50,575 bases of DNA, from positions 1 through 50,575 of the forward strand of contig JAIXZA010000021.1 of assembly GCA_027489965.1 (NCBI GenBank). The letters are read 5' to 3'. This DNA is from Verrucomicrobiaceae bacterium (lineage in GTDB: Bacteria > Verrucomicrobiota > Verrucomicrobiia > Verrucomicrobiales > Verrucomicrobiaceae). Within the stretch, counting starts at the first letter, position 1. Every line of letters begins with the position of its first letter. The position numbers and the translations under genes are program-made. Shown here piece by piece: positions 7,936 to 15,981 of this stretch. The notes under the pieces were generated by a model. That model did not search any database. It was not told the DNA's origin and worked only from the letters and a program-made list of their open reading frames with translations.

Positions 7936-10320
7936 TTACGGATTGAAGATGAACTGCTGGGTGTTGATCAGGGCGTAGATCAGGTCCTCCACGGTGCTGA
8001 GGCCCTTGGCCTGGGCTTGAAGGCAAAGGGCCTTTTCCCTGGCGGTGGGCTGGCGGGAAAGCACGGCCATGTAAGCGGCGTCGATTTTTTCGTCGGCAGA
8101 CTGGGCCTTGCCCACGGTGAGCATGAGCTGGCTGTAGCGGTGAAGGATCTGCGGCAGGAGCTCTCCATTCATCAAGGCCAGTGCCTGGGGAACGGAGGCG
8201 TCACTGTTGCTGTTCTCAATGATTTCCCGATCGCTCTGGCCAAATTCGCGCAGGTAATGGCCGCGCGGGGCGGGGCTTTCGATTTCCGCCGCGCGCAACC
8301 ACTGCCGGGACTGCTGGGCCCGCGAACGGTAGTAGTCCCGCCACTGCCTCCGGGGGATGGCATAGTAGGTGGCCTCTTCGCTCCAGGCCTTGATCTCAGC
8401 TTCGGCGGCCTCCGCCTTGGTCGGCTTGGTCTTGCCATCCGCAGGGGCCATGCTGCGTCCGCCGTTGGCAGCACCGGCTGCCTGCATTTCGGCATTGGGG
8501 GCGGCCTGAACCGGAACCTCACGATTGGGTTTATCAGCAAGGGACTCCCAGGGCTTGCCGGTGACTTTCTCGAACAGCTTTTTTTGGCCGGGAATGATCA
8601 CCTCCGCCATGACGGTGCGGCGGGCATGGCTGTAAAGGGCGGTGATCTCGCGATTGATGGCTTTGATCTTCGCCTGGCACTCAGCGGCGTGGGTGGTGGC
8701 AGCCTGTTTTTCGTCTGGGCCGCTAGCGTTGGCGGCGATGGATTGGTATTTTTTGGCCTCCTCGCGGGCCTCCGCCAAACGTTTCTGCATGGCCTCCAGA
8801 CCTTCCGGCTGCTGCTGGTACCTCTTGGCGGCCACTTGAATGCTCTTAAACGTTTCAGCCGGATCGGCGACCTTTTCCAGAGCCAGCCTGCGCTGCTCCA
8901 AGAGTTCGTGGGTGGCCGCGTTTAGCATGTCGGGATTCGGGTTGATCAGCGTCACAAAGCTGTCCCACAGTTGCTCGGCGGTCAGGCGGCGCAGCAGCGG
9001 GCCCGTGAAGTGGTAGGCAGTCCCGGGTGCCACCTCCTCATGGGAGGCCAGGCGCTGGTAGGTGCTGGTGTTGAAAAGGATGCGCAGAAAGGCCTTCATG
9101 TCGTACTTCAGGCTGACCATGAGCTTTTCAAGATGGCTCAAGAGTTCAGGATTCACCGCCACGGTCGTGTCCGTGAGATCGTCGAGCGGCTCGATCAGGG
9201 CGAGGCCGAAGGCCTTTTTCCACAGGCGATTGACCACGACCTTGTTGAAGCGGTCGTTATCGGGATTCGCCAGCCAGCGTGCGTAGGCCTGGACCCGTGA
9301 TTCCCCTGGCAGAGGAGAAGAGGCATGGCCCATGACGGCAGCTGGTTTGACGACGGATTTTGGCAACGCATCGTCATACTGGTAATCCGGTGGCAGAGTG
9401 AGCAAGCGCTTCTCATCAAAGGTCACCTTGGGGTAGCGTCCGATGACACGAGGAGCGCTCATGGTCTGATTGAATAATCGCTCCGCCTGGAGCAAGTACT
9501 CCTCCGCCGCTCGGCGTGCCTGCTGCACTTTCTCCGACTCTGCCCAGAAAGCGAGGCGCTCGGTCTGGGTGATTCTGTTTTTGGGCCATTCAGGCTGTTT
9601 GAACGTGGCACGAATGGCCAGGCCTTGCTCTCGCAAAAGGTCGCTGATACCGCCCGTGAAACTGCCACCGGAGTCTCTGATTTCCACGCCAAAGGTAAAG
9701 GCTGCCATCTCGTAGAACTGCCTCTGGGTCCACTTGTCGAAGGGGTGATTGTGGCACTGGGCGCATTCGATGCGGGTGCCCAGGAAGACGCGCAGCGTAC
9801 TGGCCATGTTATCCAAAGGCATTCCACGATCACGGGTGTAGTAGCCAATCGCCCCATCGGACCAGGCCCGGCCATCTCCGGCGACCATCTCACGCACGAA
9901 CACGTCGTATGGCTTGTTGCTGCGCAGGGCATCCTTGATGAAATGAACATACGCGGGGCCTGTCCGCTGGCCCTTGGATTGCACACGCAGCACGTCCGCC
10001 CAGTAGTGGAAGTAGTTCTGCACATAGCCCTCGGAATCGAGGAGCTTGTCGATCAGTGCCGCCCGCCTTCTCTTTTCTTTGGAAGCCAGAAACTCCTCAG
10101 CCTCACGCGAGGTGGGAATGCGGCCCACCACATCCAGATAGATGCGGCGCACGAAAACACTGTCATCCGCCGGGGCATTGGGCGTCAAATGGTTCGCCGC
10201 CCAATCCCTCGCCAAAAGCGCGTCAATTTCAGCGGCGGCGGCAGAAACGTTGATATCGGCTCGGGCGATCGTCCCAAGCCAAAACGTGACGATCATTGAA
10301 CACGCCAGGAGGCTTTTCAT
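7936..10320 (-). CDS. Secreted DUF1549/DUF1553 domain protein (planctomycete-type cytochrome-associated)
   Basis: The protein has 794 residues with a signal peptide (MKSLLACSMIVTFWLG). DUF1549 begins near residue 45 (VFVRRIYLDVVGRIPTSREA) and ends with the family motif CAQCHNHPFDKW at about 183, a CxxCH of the type that binds haem c. DUF1553 follows (about 340-775, YARWLANPDNDRFNKVVVNRLW) and ends INTQQFIFNP. Between them and around 560-700 are helical, Ala/Glu/Lys-rich stretches. Such proteins are abundant in Planctomycetota and Verrucomicrobiota and usually pair with a DUF1501 gene, but no partner is seen here. The frame is open further upstream to 10419. The ATG at 10320 is chosen because it begins the signal peptide and the extension runs through repeat copy C. 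The function is not established. Confidence 0.9.
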   Translation of the reverse strand: MKSLLACSMIVTFWLGTIARADINVSAAAAEIDALLARDWAANHLTPNAPADDSVFVRRIYLDVVGRIPTSREAEEFLASKEKRRRAALIDKLLDSEGYVQNYFHYWADVLRVQSKGQRTGPAYVHFIKDALRSNKPYDVFVREMVAGDGRAWSDGAIGYYTRDRGMPLDNMASTLRVFLGTRIECAQCHNHPFDKWTQRQFYEMAAFTFGVEIRDSGGSFTGGISDLLREQGLAIRATFKQPEWPKNRITQTERLAFWAESEKVQQARRAAEEYLLQAERLFNQTMSAPRVIGRYPKVTFDEKRLLTLPPDYQYDDALPKSVVKPAAVMGHASSPLPGESRVQAYARWLANPDNDRFNKVVVNRLWKKAFGLALIEPLDDLTDTTVAVNPELLSHLEKLMVSLKYDMKAFLRILFNTSTYQRLASHEEVAPGTAYHFTGPLLRRLTAEQLWDSFVTLINPNPDMLNAATHELLEQRRLALEKVADPAETFKSIQVAAKRYQQQPEGLEAMQKRLAEAREEAKKYQSIAANASGPDEKQAATTHAAECQAKIKAINREITALYSHARRTVMAEVIIPGQKKLFEKVTGKPWESLADKPNREVPVQAAPNAEMQAAGAANGGRSMAPADGKTKPTKAEAAEAEIKAWSEEATYYAIPRRQWRDYYRSRAQQSRQWLRAAEIESPAPRGHYLREFGQSDREIIENSNSDASVPQALALMNGELLPQILHRYSQLMLTVGKAQSADEKIDAAYMAVLSRQPTAREKALCLQAQAKGLSTVEDLIYALINTQQFIFNP

Positions 10321-10362
10321 GCAAGGGGTGAGAGATGGCAGGTGATTCAAATTGTTCAAGGA

Positions 10363-10400
10363 GTGAAAGGGGACCGGCGATTCATATTTCAAGATTCCTG
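10363..10400 (+). repeat. Dispersed intergenic repeat, copy C
   Basis: GTGAAAGGGGACCGGCGATT then CATATTTCAAGATTCCTG. A second partial core, GGTGATTCAAATTG, sits just to its left at about 10340. Relative to the minus-strand gene starting at 10320, the element is in the leader, in the same orientation as copies F and G relative to theirs. Confidence 0.65.
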
Positions 10401-10479
10401 TTTTTAACAGACAATCCACGGTCTTGGGATGTGGAACGAAGAGTCACTTTGGCCGTATGAGTCGGAGACAACCAAGCAA

Positions 10480-10574
10480 GTGGATACTCCATTCTACAGG
10501 AAAACAGAAAGACATGATTTACAGGTCAGAACCCATTCCTGTGAATCCTGTGATTACAAACTCGAATCACGAAC
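10480..10574 (-). repeat. Dispersed intergenic repeat R, copy 2
   Basis: The reverse complement matches 1105-1193, sharing ATCACAGGATTCACAGGAAT and TTCTGACCTGTAAATC as well as the AGAATGGA-type end. It lies in the spacer between two divergent genes, flanked by copies C and G of the other repeat family. Confidence 0.75.
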
Positions 10575-10633
10575 AGTGTCATATCATCCATGGCGTGCGG
10601 AACATCGCGTCACTTCACCAGCCAAGTTAGTCA

Positions 10634-10671
10634 GGAGAGCTCCGCCACATGAAACACCTGACCACTTTCAC
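10634..10671 (-). repeat. Dispersed intergenic repeat, copy G
   Basis: On the minus strand: GTGAAAGTGGTCAGGTGTTT then CATGTGGCGGAGCTCTCC. It lies about 80 bases before the start of the SUMF1 gene at 10752, in the same orientation relative to that gene as copies F and C to theirs. Confidence 0.6.
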
Positions 10672-10751
10672 CTCGTTTATGCAGATGGAAAATAGGATGT
10701 ACCATGCTTCATTCCGTCTGCCACATCTTCCTTCTTTCCAGCTTTGATCCA

Positions 10752-11666
10752 ATGATAAAAATCTCGACCATTCTTACCCTGCTGACTTTGAACTTTGTGA
10801 GCCGCCTATCCGCTGAGCCTGCGGCAGTCGCGGCCAGTGAAATCGCCGCAAATGACAAACTTCTGGATGCAGGAGAAGTAGGTAAGGTTTTCCAAGTGAA
10901 GCTGCTGGGGGATGTACTCATGAAGTTTTCATATTGCCCGCATGGAAGCTTTGCCATGGGCAGCCCGGTAGGTGAAGACGGCCAAATGAGCGATGAAGAA
11001 CAAGTGCAGGTGCGCATCAGCAAAGGCTTCTGGATGGGGCAGACGGAAGTCACGCAGGAACAGTGGCACGTCTTGATGGGCACCACCATCGCCCAACAGG
11101 CTGAGAAAGCTAACGACGCTGGAGTGCTTAATGGCATCGGAGATGACTATCCCATGTATTTTGTGAGCTGGGATGATGCTCAGCAGTTCATCACAAGACT
11201 CAACGGAGTGGCAGGCCCAGCCTCGGGATGGAATTTTGCTCTACCGACTGAAGCACAGTGGGAGTACGCATGTCGGGCCGGAACAAAGACTGCGTTTTGC
11301 TTTGGCGACAAGTTGACTAGCCTTCAGGCCAATATTGACCCAAGGAATGTTTTTCAACCCGCGACGCTCAAGGAAGTGGTACTGGCGAAGGCTTGTGCTG
11401 TTCGCCGCTATCCCGCGAACAACTGGGGGCTCTACGACATGCATGGAAATGTCCATGAATGGTGCGAGGACGTGCGAACTGACAAACTCATTGGAGGAAC
11501 AGATCCCGTGGGAACTGGCGAATGGCTTTACCGTGTGTATCGCGGGGGCTCCTGGCACGGAAACGCTTTCACCTGCCGATCTGCCTGTCGTTATGCCGAA
11601 AAAGCGATGTTTTGGCGGTCTTTGATAGGCTTTCGTGTAGCCATAGTACAACGCAAAAGAGCGTAA
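10752..11666 (+). CDS. Secreted SUMF1/FGE-fold protein
   Basis: The protein has 304 residues from the ATG at 10752, which starts the signal peptide MIKISTILTLLTLNF. The SUMF1 (formylglycine-generating enzyme-sulfatase) fold covers about 60-300: GSFAMGSPVGEDG, FWMGQTEVTQEQW, LPTEAQWEYACRAG, GLYDMHGNVHEWCED and YRGGSWHGNAFTCRSACRYA. In true FGEs the equivalent loop is GGS-x-x-C-x(4)-C. Here the first cysteine is Gly and only the second remains, so sulfatase maturation is unlikely. It heads a same-strand run of small secreted or lipoprotein genes. Repeat copy G lies in its leader. The role is unknown. Confidence 0.88.
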   Translation: MIKISTILTLLTLNFVSRLSAEPAAVAASEIAANDKLLDAGEVGKVFQVKLLGDVLMKFSYCPHGSFAMGSPVGEDGQMSDEEQVQVRISKGFWMGQTEVTQEQWHVLMGTTIAQQAEKANDAGVLNGIGDDYPMYFVSWDDAQQFITRLNGVAGPASGWNFALPTEAQWEYACRAGTKTAFCFGDKLTSLQANIDPRNVFQPATLKEVVLAKACAVRRYPANNWGLYDMHGNVHEWCEDVRTDKLIGGTDPVGTGEWLYRVYRGGSWHGNAFTCRSACRYAEKAMFWRSLIGFRVAIVQRKRA

Positions 11667-11718
11667 ACATGTTGATGGAACGGGTGCAGCTTGACAGATG
11701 CTATGAGAAGCTACTAAA

Positions 11719-11750
11719 CGGGGGCCGGTGTTTCAAATAGCATGGTTCCA
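11719..11750 (+). repeat. Dispersed intergenic repeat, copy D
   Basis: CGGGGGCCGGTGTTTCAAAT then AGCATGGTTCCA. It is a more diverged copy in the spacer between the SUMF1 gene and the TonB-domain lipoprotein gene. Its GTGAAAG block is degraded. Confidence 0.5.
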
Positions 11751-11848
11751 TTTTTTACATGCTCTGAATCCTGCCCAGGCAGGTCCGCCTTCAGTCTCTA
11801 CGAGCGATTGATCATGGGATAGCGCGGTGTTATAAATTCAAGCAACGT

Positions 11849-12619
11849 ATGAAAAACTGTTTCCACCAGGCCCTTGGTTTCATCTGCCTTTCTGGGCTCA
11901 TCTCCAGCTGTGCCACAGACCCCACAGCGCAGGCGTTTCCAGAGCTGGACGCGGAGATCCATCGGCATAGGAAGGCTGGGCACTCACTGGTTTACCCGGA
12001 GGTGAAGAAATCGGTCAAACCCGTTTACCCGTCAATGGTGGCCGCGGGCAATGTCTGGTCAGTCATGAAGGTCGGGCCAGAAGGGAATGTGGAGGAAGTC
12101 AAGATTGTCGGCAAAGCACCGGCCCCCTACCAGGAGTCCATCCTGAAAGCGCTGAAGCAATGGCAGTTCAAACCGGGCACCGTCAATGACCGGCCCGCCA
12201 CTTTTCCGATGCAAATGAAGATCGCATTCGCTCCCCACGATGGATATGCAGCTAAAGCAAATCAGGCGGACGATGGCATTACCTTCGTACCACATGCCGC
12301 CATCACAAAAGCGCTCTTTCCAGTGGAATACCGCAGGCTGGAGACCATTTACCGAGAGGGGAGAAAGGTGACGGGTCCAAAGACTTTGCAACGCAAGCTT
12401 CCCGACTATCCTCAGGGAAAGAGAGTTGAGGGGTTTGTCTGGATAGCCTTTGTCATCGACGAACTCGGACGAGCTCGAGATGTTCAGATTGTGGGTGATT
12501 CACCCAAAATAATTCAGGAGTCGATCCTCCAGGCAGTGAACACTTGGAAGTTCGAGCCTGTCACGGTGGATGGCAAGAAAGAGGCTTTTCCCGTGGCTGT
12601 CAAAATGGTCTTTAAATGA
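11849..12619 (+). CDS. Lipoprotein with two TonB C-terminal domains
   Basis: The protein has 256 residues with a lipoprotein signal peptide and lipobox LISSC (Cys about 21). Two TonB_C-type beta-alpha-beta domains follow. The first is about 55-130 (VKPVYPSMVAAGNV...VKIVGKAPAPYQESILKALKQWQFKPG). The second is about 175-256 (LPDYPQGKRVEGFVWIAFVIDELG...WKFEPV). Genuine TonB proteins have one such domain, an inner-membrane anchor and a Pro-rich spacer. This one has none of those, so it is probably not an energy transducer but a periplasmic or outer-membrane lipoprotein using the fold for binding. The neighbours on both sides are secreted proteins. Confidence 0.82.
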   Translation: MKNCFHQALGFICLSGLISSCATDPTAQAFPELDAEIHRHRKAGHSLVYPEVKKSVKPVYPSMVAAGNVWSVMKVGPEGNVEEVKIVGKAPAPYQESILKALKQWQFKPGTVNDRPATFPMQMKIAFAPHDGYAAKANQADDGITFVPHAAITKALFPVEYRRLETIYREGRKVTGPKTLQRKLPDYPQGKRVEGFVWIAFVIDELGRARDVQIVGDSPKIIQESILQAVNTWKFEPVTVDGKKEAFPVAVKMVFK

Positions 12620-12702
12620 CGGCGGCGCTTTTGATCCTTTGAGACGAAAAGCCATTCATGCAAGGCATCATCAAAGATCACTCAACCAACCCTGCTGTGC
12701 CA

Positions 12703-13206
12703 ATGAGCCGTTCTTCTCACTTTTTCGCCGTTTTCCTTGGATTGGTTTTAGTCGCCACGTGTGAAGGTGGTGAAACCCTTCTTCAGTCGTTTCGAGTGCA
12801 GTTGGGGACTCTGGAAATGAAAAGGAATCCTGGTTTGAGTTTTATGTTTAGCGCTGGTGGAGCAGAAGAGGTCTTCGATGCGTCACCAAAGGCTATTCTC
12901 GGTGCCTCAGGCACTGAATTTCCGGGCTTACCAGATTCGAAGGAGGTGGGTATCCGAGTAGCCTCAAAGCGAGTCTTCGAGTACGGAGAACTCGATAAGC
13001 TGCGCTTCGCTGAACGCTTCCTGGCTGAACATCCGCAAGAGACCGTCGAGGCGATTGTTTTCGAGGGACCGACGGGACAACGATTCGAGCTCAAACTTAA
13101 AGGCCAGACGCTGGTCTATCGCGTTAATCTTAAGATTGACGGTCGTGATGTCACCCTTTGGAGCAATGCCCCCGAGACCCTGTCTCAACCATCCATCAAG
13201 AAGTAG
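12703..13206 (+). CDS. Secreted hypothetical protein
   Basis: The protein has 167 residues from the ATG at 12703 (MSRSSHFFAVFLGLVLVATC), a signal peptide. The Cys at the end of the hydrophobic core (LVATC) could be a lipobox. The mature part is beta-rich, with FRVQLGTLEMKR, a PDSKEVGIRV segment and a helix RFAERFLAEHPQETVEAIVF. No known family is recognised. The frame extends upstream to 12658, but those residues lack signal-peptide character. It follows the TonB-domain lipoprotein by about 80 bases on the same strand and may share its transcript. Confidence 0.65.
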   Translation: MSRSSHFFAVFLGLVLVATCEGGETLLQSFRVQLGTLEMKRNPGLSFMFSAGGAEEVFDASPKAILGASGTEFPGLPDSKEVGIRVASKRVFEYGELDKLRFAERFLAEHPQETVEAIVFEGPTGQRFELKLKGQTLVYRVNLKIDGRDVTLWSNAPETLSQPSIKK

Positions 13207-13242
13207 AGGTTTGATGACGAATTCACCACCTAATCTTTTCAT

Positions 13243-13911
13243 ATGAAGCTTTTCACCATTGCGCTGCTGCTCTGCATTTCTTCCTGTCAATTGGCTTCGT
13301 TGAAGAGGCTCGATGTAACAAAATTGCGTCATAAGTTTCAAAGGGCCGCTTTGGATGATGCGCGCATGAATCAACTCTACATCAGCTCAAAGAATTGGGA
13401 AAACGGTGTCACAGGGAGAATAAATGCCGATGTCCCCATCGCCTCTGATTGGGCCAATCATCCAGTCAAAGATTATCTGGCTTACTGGCGATTTGGCCCA
13501 TTTTGCACAGAGTATACTCACTTTTTGTTCAGTATGAGCGAGTACACAGATAGAGACCCGAATTCCCTTATCCCCCCACCGTTCCTCAGTCCTTCCTTGA
13601 TTAGATCCAGCAAGATTAGACTCACTTTGGCGGAGCAAGAATACATGGATCAACATCCTGATGACTTCTTAGAATTGCTGGATGAAACCCTGTTAACCCA
13701 TCACGGCTTCTGGCCCTATGTTCGAATCAGCCAATTCGATTGCGCTGGGCTAGGTTTGTCGAAGACCAAATTATTGGATCTAGTCGAGAATGATGCCCGA
13801 TATTCAGACCGCCTGCCCCGTGACTATTTGAAAAGCCGTAGAGGCAGTGCGCCGCATATTCCAAAATATGCTACCTGGAGGGATTTTTTTGCACACTACA
13901 GAACGAGCTAG
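13243..13911 (+). CDS. Putative lipoprotein of unknown function
   Basis: The protein has 222 residues, starting MKLFTIALLLCISSC, a short lipoprotein signal with lipobox CISSC. The mature part is rich in Tyr, Phe, Asp and His (YLAYWRFGPFCTEYTHFLF, FWPYVRISQFDCAGLGLS), with no family I recognise. It lies 36 bases after the previous gene, the last of a same-strand run that begins with the SUMF1 gene, and is followed directly by a long hairpin. The base composition is more AT-rich than the neighbouring genes, which may indicate acquisition. Confidence 0.68.
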   Translation: MKLFTIALLLCISSCQLASLKRLDVTKLRHKFQRAALDDARMNQLYISSKNWENGVTGRINADVPIASDWANHPVKDYLAYWRFGPFCTEYTHFLFSMSEYTDRDPNSLIPPPFLSPSLIRSSKIRLTLAEQEYMDQHPDDFLELLDETLLTHHGFWPYVRISQFDCAGLGLSKTKLLDLVENDARYSDRLPRDYLKSRRGSAPHIPKYATWRDFFAHYRTS

Positions 13912-13950
13912 GGGCCATGGTTGATGCCAGCCATCATCAAACCATGCCCC
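13911..13950 (+). terminator. Long hairpin directly after the 13243-13911 gene
   Basis: GGGGCCATGGTTGATG and ATCATCAAACCATGCCCC are complementary apart from one or two bulged bases, around a CCAGCC loop. The hairpin starts at the stop codon. No T-run follows, so it may be a Rho-assisted end, an mRNA-stabilising hairpin or a palindromic repeat rather than a canonical terminator. Confidence 0.45.
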
Positions 13951-14052
13951 CTGAGATAAAGGCCCTAGCCCGAGAAGATGGCTCACGCCTTGTTTCCGAT
14001 TGATGCAGGAATCCCCATCCTGTTGCCCGAAACTTAAAGCTACCCAAGGACG

Positions 14053-14370
14053 TTAGCGGTGCGCGGAGTGCCATCGTTCTGAGCTTGTCTTTTGATTTTG
14101 ACGACTACGCCGCTTTCCGCTGATAGTCGGTTTTTGAAGTTTAGCCCAAGCTTCTGGGGTGATGTCCTTGATTTGCTTGTTGGTTAGCGTCGGCAAGCGG
14201 GTGAGGACTTCACACAGGTAGGTTTGCGGGTCGATGCCTCGACTACGACAGGCTTCGATGAGGGTAAAGAGGATGGCACTGCGTTGGCCGGCTTCGGCTT
14301 CCCCAATAAACAGCCAGTTCTTCTTGCCGATGGCCGTTGGCCGGATGGTCCCGCGTGCGATTTGAGGTGC
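14053..14370 (-). pseudogene. C-terminal remnant of an IS66-family transposase (TnpC)
   Basis: The minus strand, read from 14370 to the TAA at 14055-14053, gives about 105 residues. They include GTIRPTAIGKKNWLFIGEAE and AGQRSAILFTLIEACRSRG followed by IDPQTYLCEVLTRLP and TNKQIKDITPEAWAK. This is the characteristic C-terminal region of IS66 transposases (consensus NAIRPTAVGRKNWLF). The frame is closed upstream by a TAG at 14373-14371, and the other 300-400 residues, the catalytic core and tnpA/tnpB are absent. It marks an old insertion between the lipoprotein cluster and the 14419 gene. Confidence 0.85.
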
Positions 14371-14418
14371 CTAGGCATTCGTTGATTGCCGCTTGTTAGC
14401 ACAATGATAATCGTGCAT

Positions 14419-15981
14419 CTAAAATTGCGACGCTTTCTTCGCGGTCGCTGACTTGTCGTCGGCAGCTTTCTTGTCTGCTTCATCCTTCAGTGCTGCAAGT
14501 TTTGCGCTCACCATGGGGCGCATCTTCAGCGAGTAATGATAAATGCGCTTTAATTCCTTGGTGTTACCTCGGGGTTCATACATCACGAGGGCGCCCCCGT
14601 CGGCATCCTCATGGATGAAATGACTTTTACCAAGTTTGCCAGGCTTGTCAGTGAATTCGCCGTAACGTTTGGTGAAGTCGGCCATGAGCGCGTCGATATG
14701 CTTGGCTGTGTCGTTCAAGGGTTCGATGTCCATGGCGTAGAACTGGTCGTCGATGAACCACGCAGTGTAGCGTCCAGCGGACGTTGCGTAGCTCCAGTAG
14801 TCGAAGTTTGGTGCCACAGGAATGCCTGTGGTCTCAATGAAATCGGTCAGCATATCGTGCCGGCCTGTGAATGAATGAGTCGCAATGGAAATGCCGATTC
14901 GCTCGGCCATGTTATCGGTGATCTGCTGCACTTGAAACTTGAGAATAGAGGGCCATAGATCGGATTTGATGGTTTTAGCGACAGCTTCGGTGGTTGCCAA
15001 ATGCTTGCTGTAAAGCATGAGAATATCCGGCGTGAGACGGCTGCTAATGAATGAATCCGGGGCGTCATGCAGAAGGAAGGGCATGAGCAACTTCGCGGTC
15101 TCGTCGAAGTTCGTCCCCCATTTGGCAAAGCGAAAACCGGAATGATTGGTGAGCATTAGCTTGTCTTTCTGCATCGCTTTCACGATGCGCGCGCTCAGGA
15201 ATCGGCGGCACTCGTTTTGCATGAACAATACTTGATCGGTGCGTTTTGGTCGGGTGGCGAAGATCGTCGTGGTCGCTTTCGGCTCGATGTTACGGTTGAG
15301 AACGAGCTTCACAAAAGTCCCGATGATTTCAGTGCCCTTGGGGCCCTTCACGTCTTCAGCGGTATCGTTGCTCAGCGCAAGATCCCAGAAGCGCAAGACT
15401 TCGAGATGCTTTTTCTCGCCATCGAACATGAGGTCAGGGAAGCTCCAGCCATAACTGGTTTTCTCCACCCGTGCCATGCCACCACCGTAGCCATTCGCAT
15501 AAATGCATTCGGTCGTCCAAAGTTCCCATTGTTCACTGACGTCAGCAACAAACGCGAGAATCTTCTCCCCAGGCAGTCCTTTCAGATCAGCAAGAATCTT
15601 GGTGGCTTCCTGGAATTGCCCGTCATTCATTTGATTGGCAGGCAGCCCGATGCCAGGCGCGAGAAATACTTTTGCGCTGCGTCCGGACATGAGGCCATTT
15701 TGAAGAAAGCCAAGCACACGGTCTTGCCAGGCATCGGCCAAATCGATATCGGCAAACAAGCCACCCTTACTAGAGTCAATAATCTTGAGTATTTCCGGTG
15801 ATGGTTTGATCTGGCCAATTGCTGATGACCACTGCTTGTCGAATCCCACAAGCCACTCGGTCGGAGCATCGGCAAAGGCCACAGGACTCCATATCACACT
15901 GCCTATGAAGAGAATCGCAAACGTGCGGCGAAGAGCCATCTGAAACATAGAGGACAATGTTTGTTGAGAGAGAACCATCAT
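14419..15981 (-). CDS. Secreted protein of unknown function, 520 residues
   Basis: The protein is 520 residues from the most upstream ATG. ATGs at 15948 and 15939 are equally possible, and the signal peptide proper is MALRRTFAILFIGSVIWSP ending AFA-DA. The mature protein has no recognisable domain. Visible features are WLVGFDKQW, IYANGYGGGMARVEKTSYGW, FATRPKRTDQVLF, an acidic C-terminal half (YWSYATSAGRYTAWFIDDQF) and a Lys/Ala-rich helical tail (LAALKDEADKKAADDKS). It sits downstream of the sigma/kinase operon on the same strand, but about 580 bases away, so co-transcription is uncertain. It could be a target of that system. This is inference only. Confidence 0.72.
   Translation of the reverse strand: MMVLSQQTLSSMFQMALRRTFAILFIGSVIWSPVAFADAPTEWLVGFDKQWSSAIGQIKPSPEILKIIDSSKGGLFADIDLADAWQDRVLGFLQNGLMSGRSAKVFLAPGIGLPANQMNDGQFQEATKILADLKGLPGEKILAFVADVSEQWELWTTECIYANGYGGGMARVEKTSYGWSFPDLMFDGEKKHLEVLRFWDLALSNDTAEDVKGPKGTEIIGTFVKLVLNRNIEPKATTTIFATRPKRTDQVLFMQNECRRFLSARIVKAMQKDKLMLTNHSGFRFAKWGTNFDETAKLLMPFLLHDAPDSFISSRLTPDILMLYSKHLATTEAVAKTIKSDLWPSILKFQVQQITDNMAERIGISIATHSFTGRHDMLTDFIETTGIPVAPNFDYWSYATSAGRYTAWFIDDQFYAMDIEPLNDTAKHIDALMADFTKRYGEFTDKPGKLGKSHFIHEDADGGALVMYEPRGNTKELKRIYHYSLKMRPMVSAKLAALKDEADKKAADDKSATAKKASQF

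Noticed and set aside
8017..8925. 302-codon plus-strand frame opposite the DUF1553 gene
   Set aside because: Gly/Leu-rich antisense translation of a well-supported gene.
10321..10419. N-terminal extension of the DUF1549 protein
   Set aside because: The extension translates dispersed repeat copy C. The ATG at 10320 begins a proper signal peptide.
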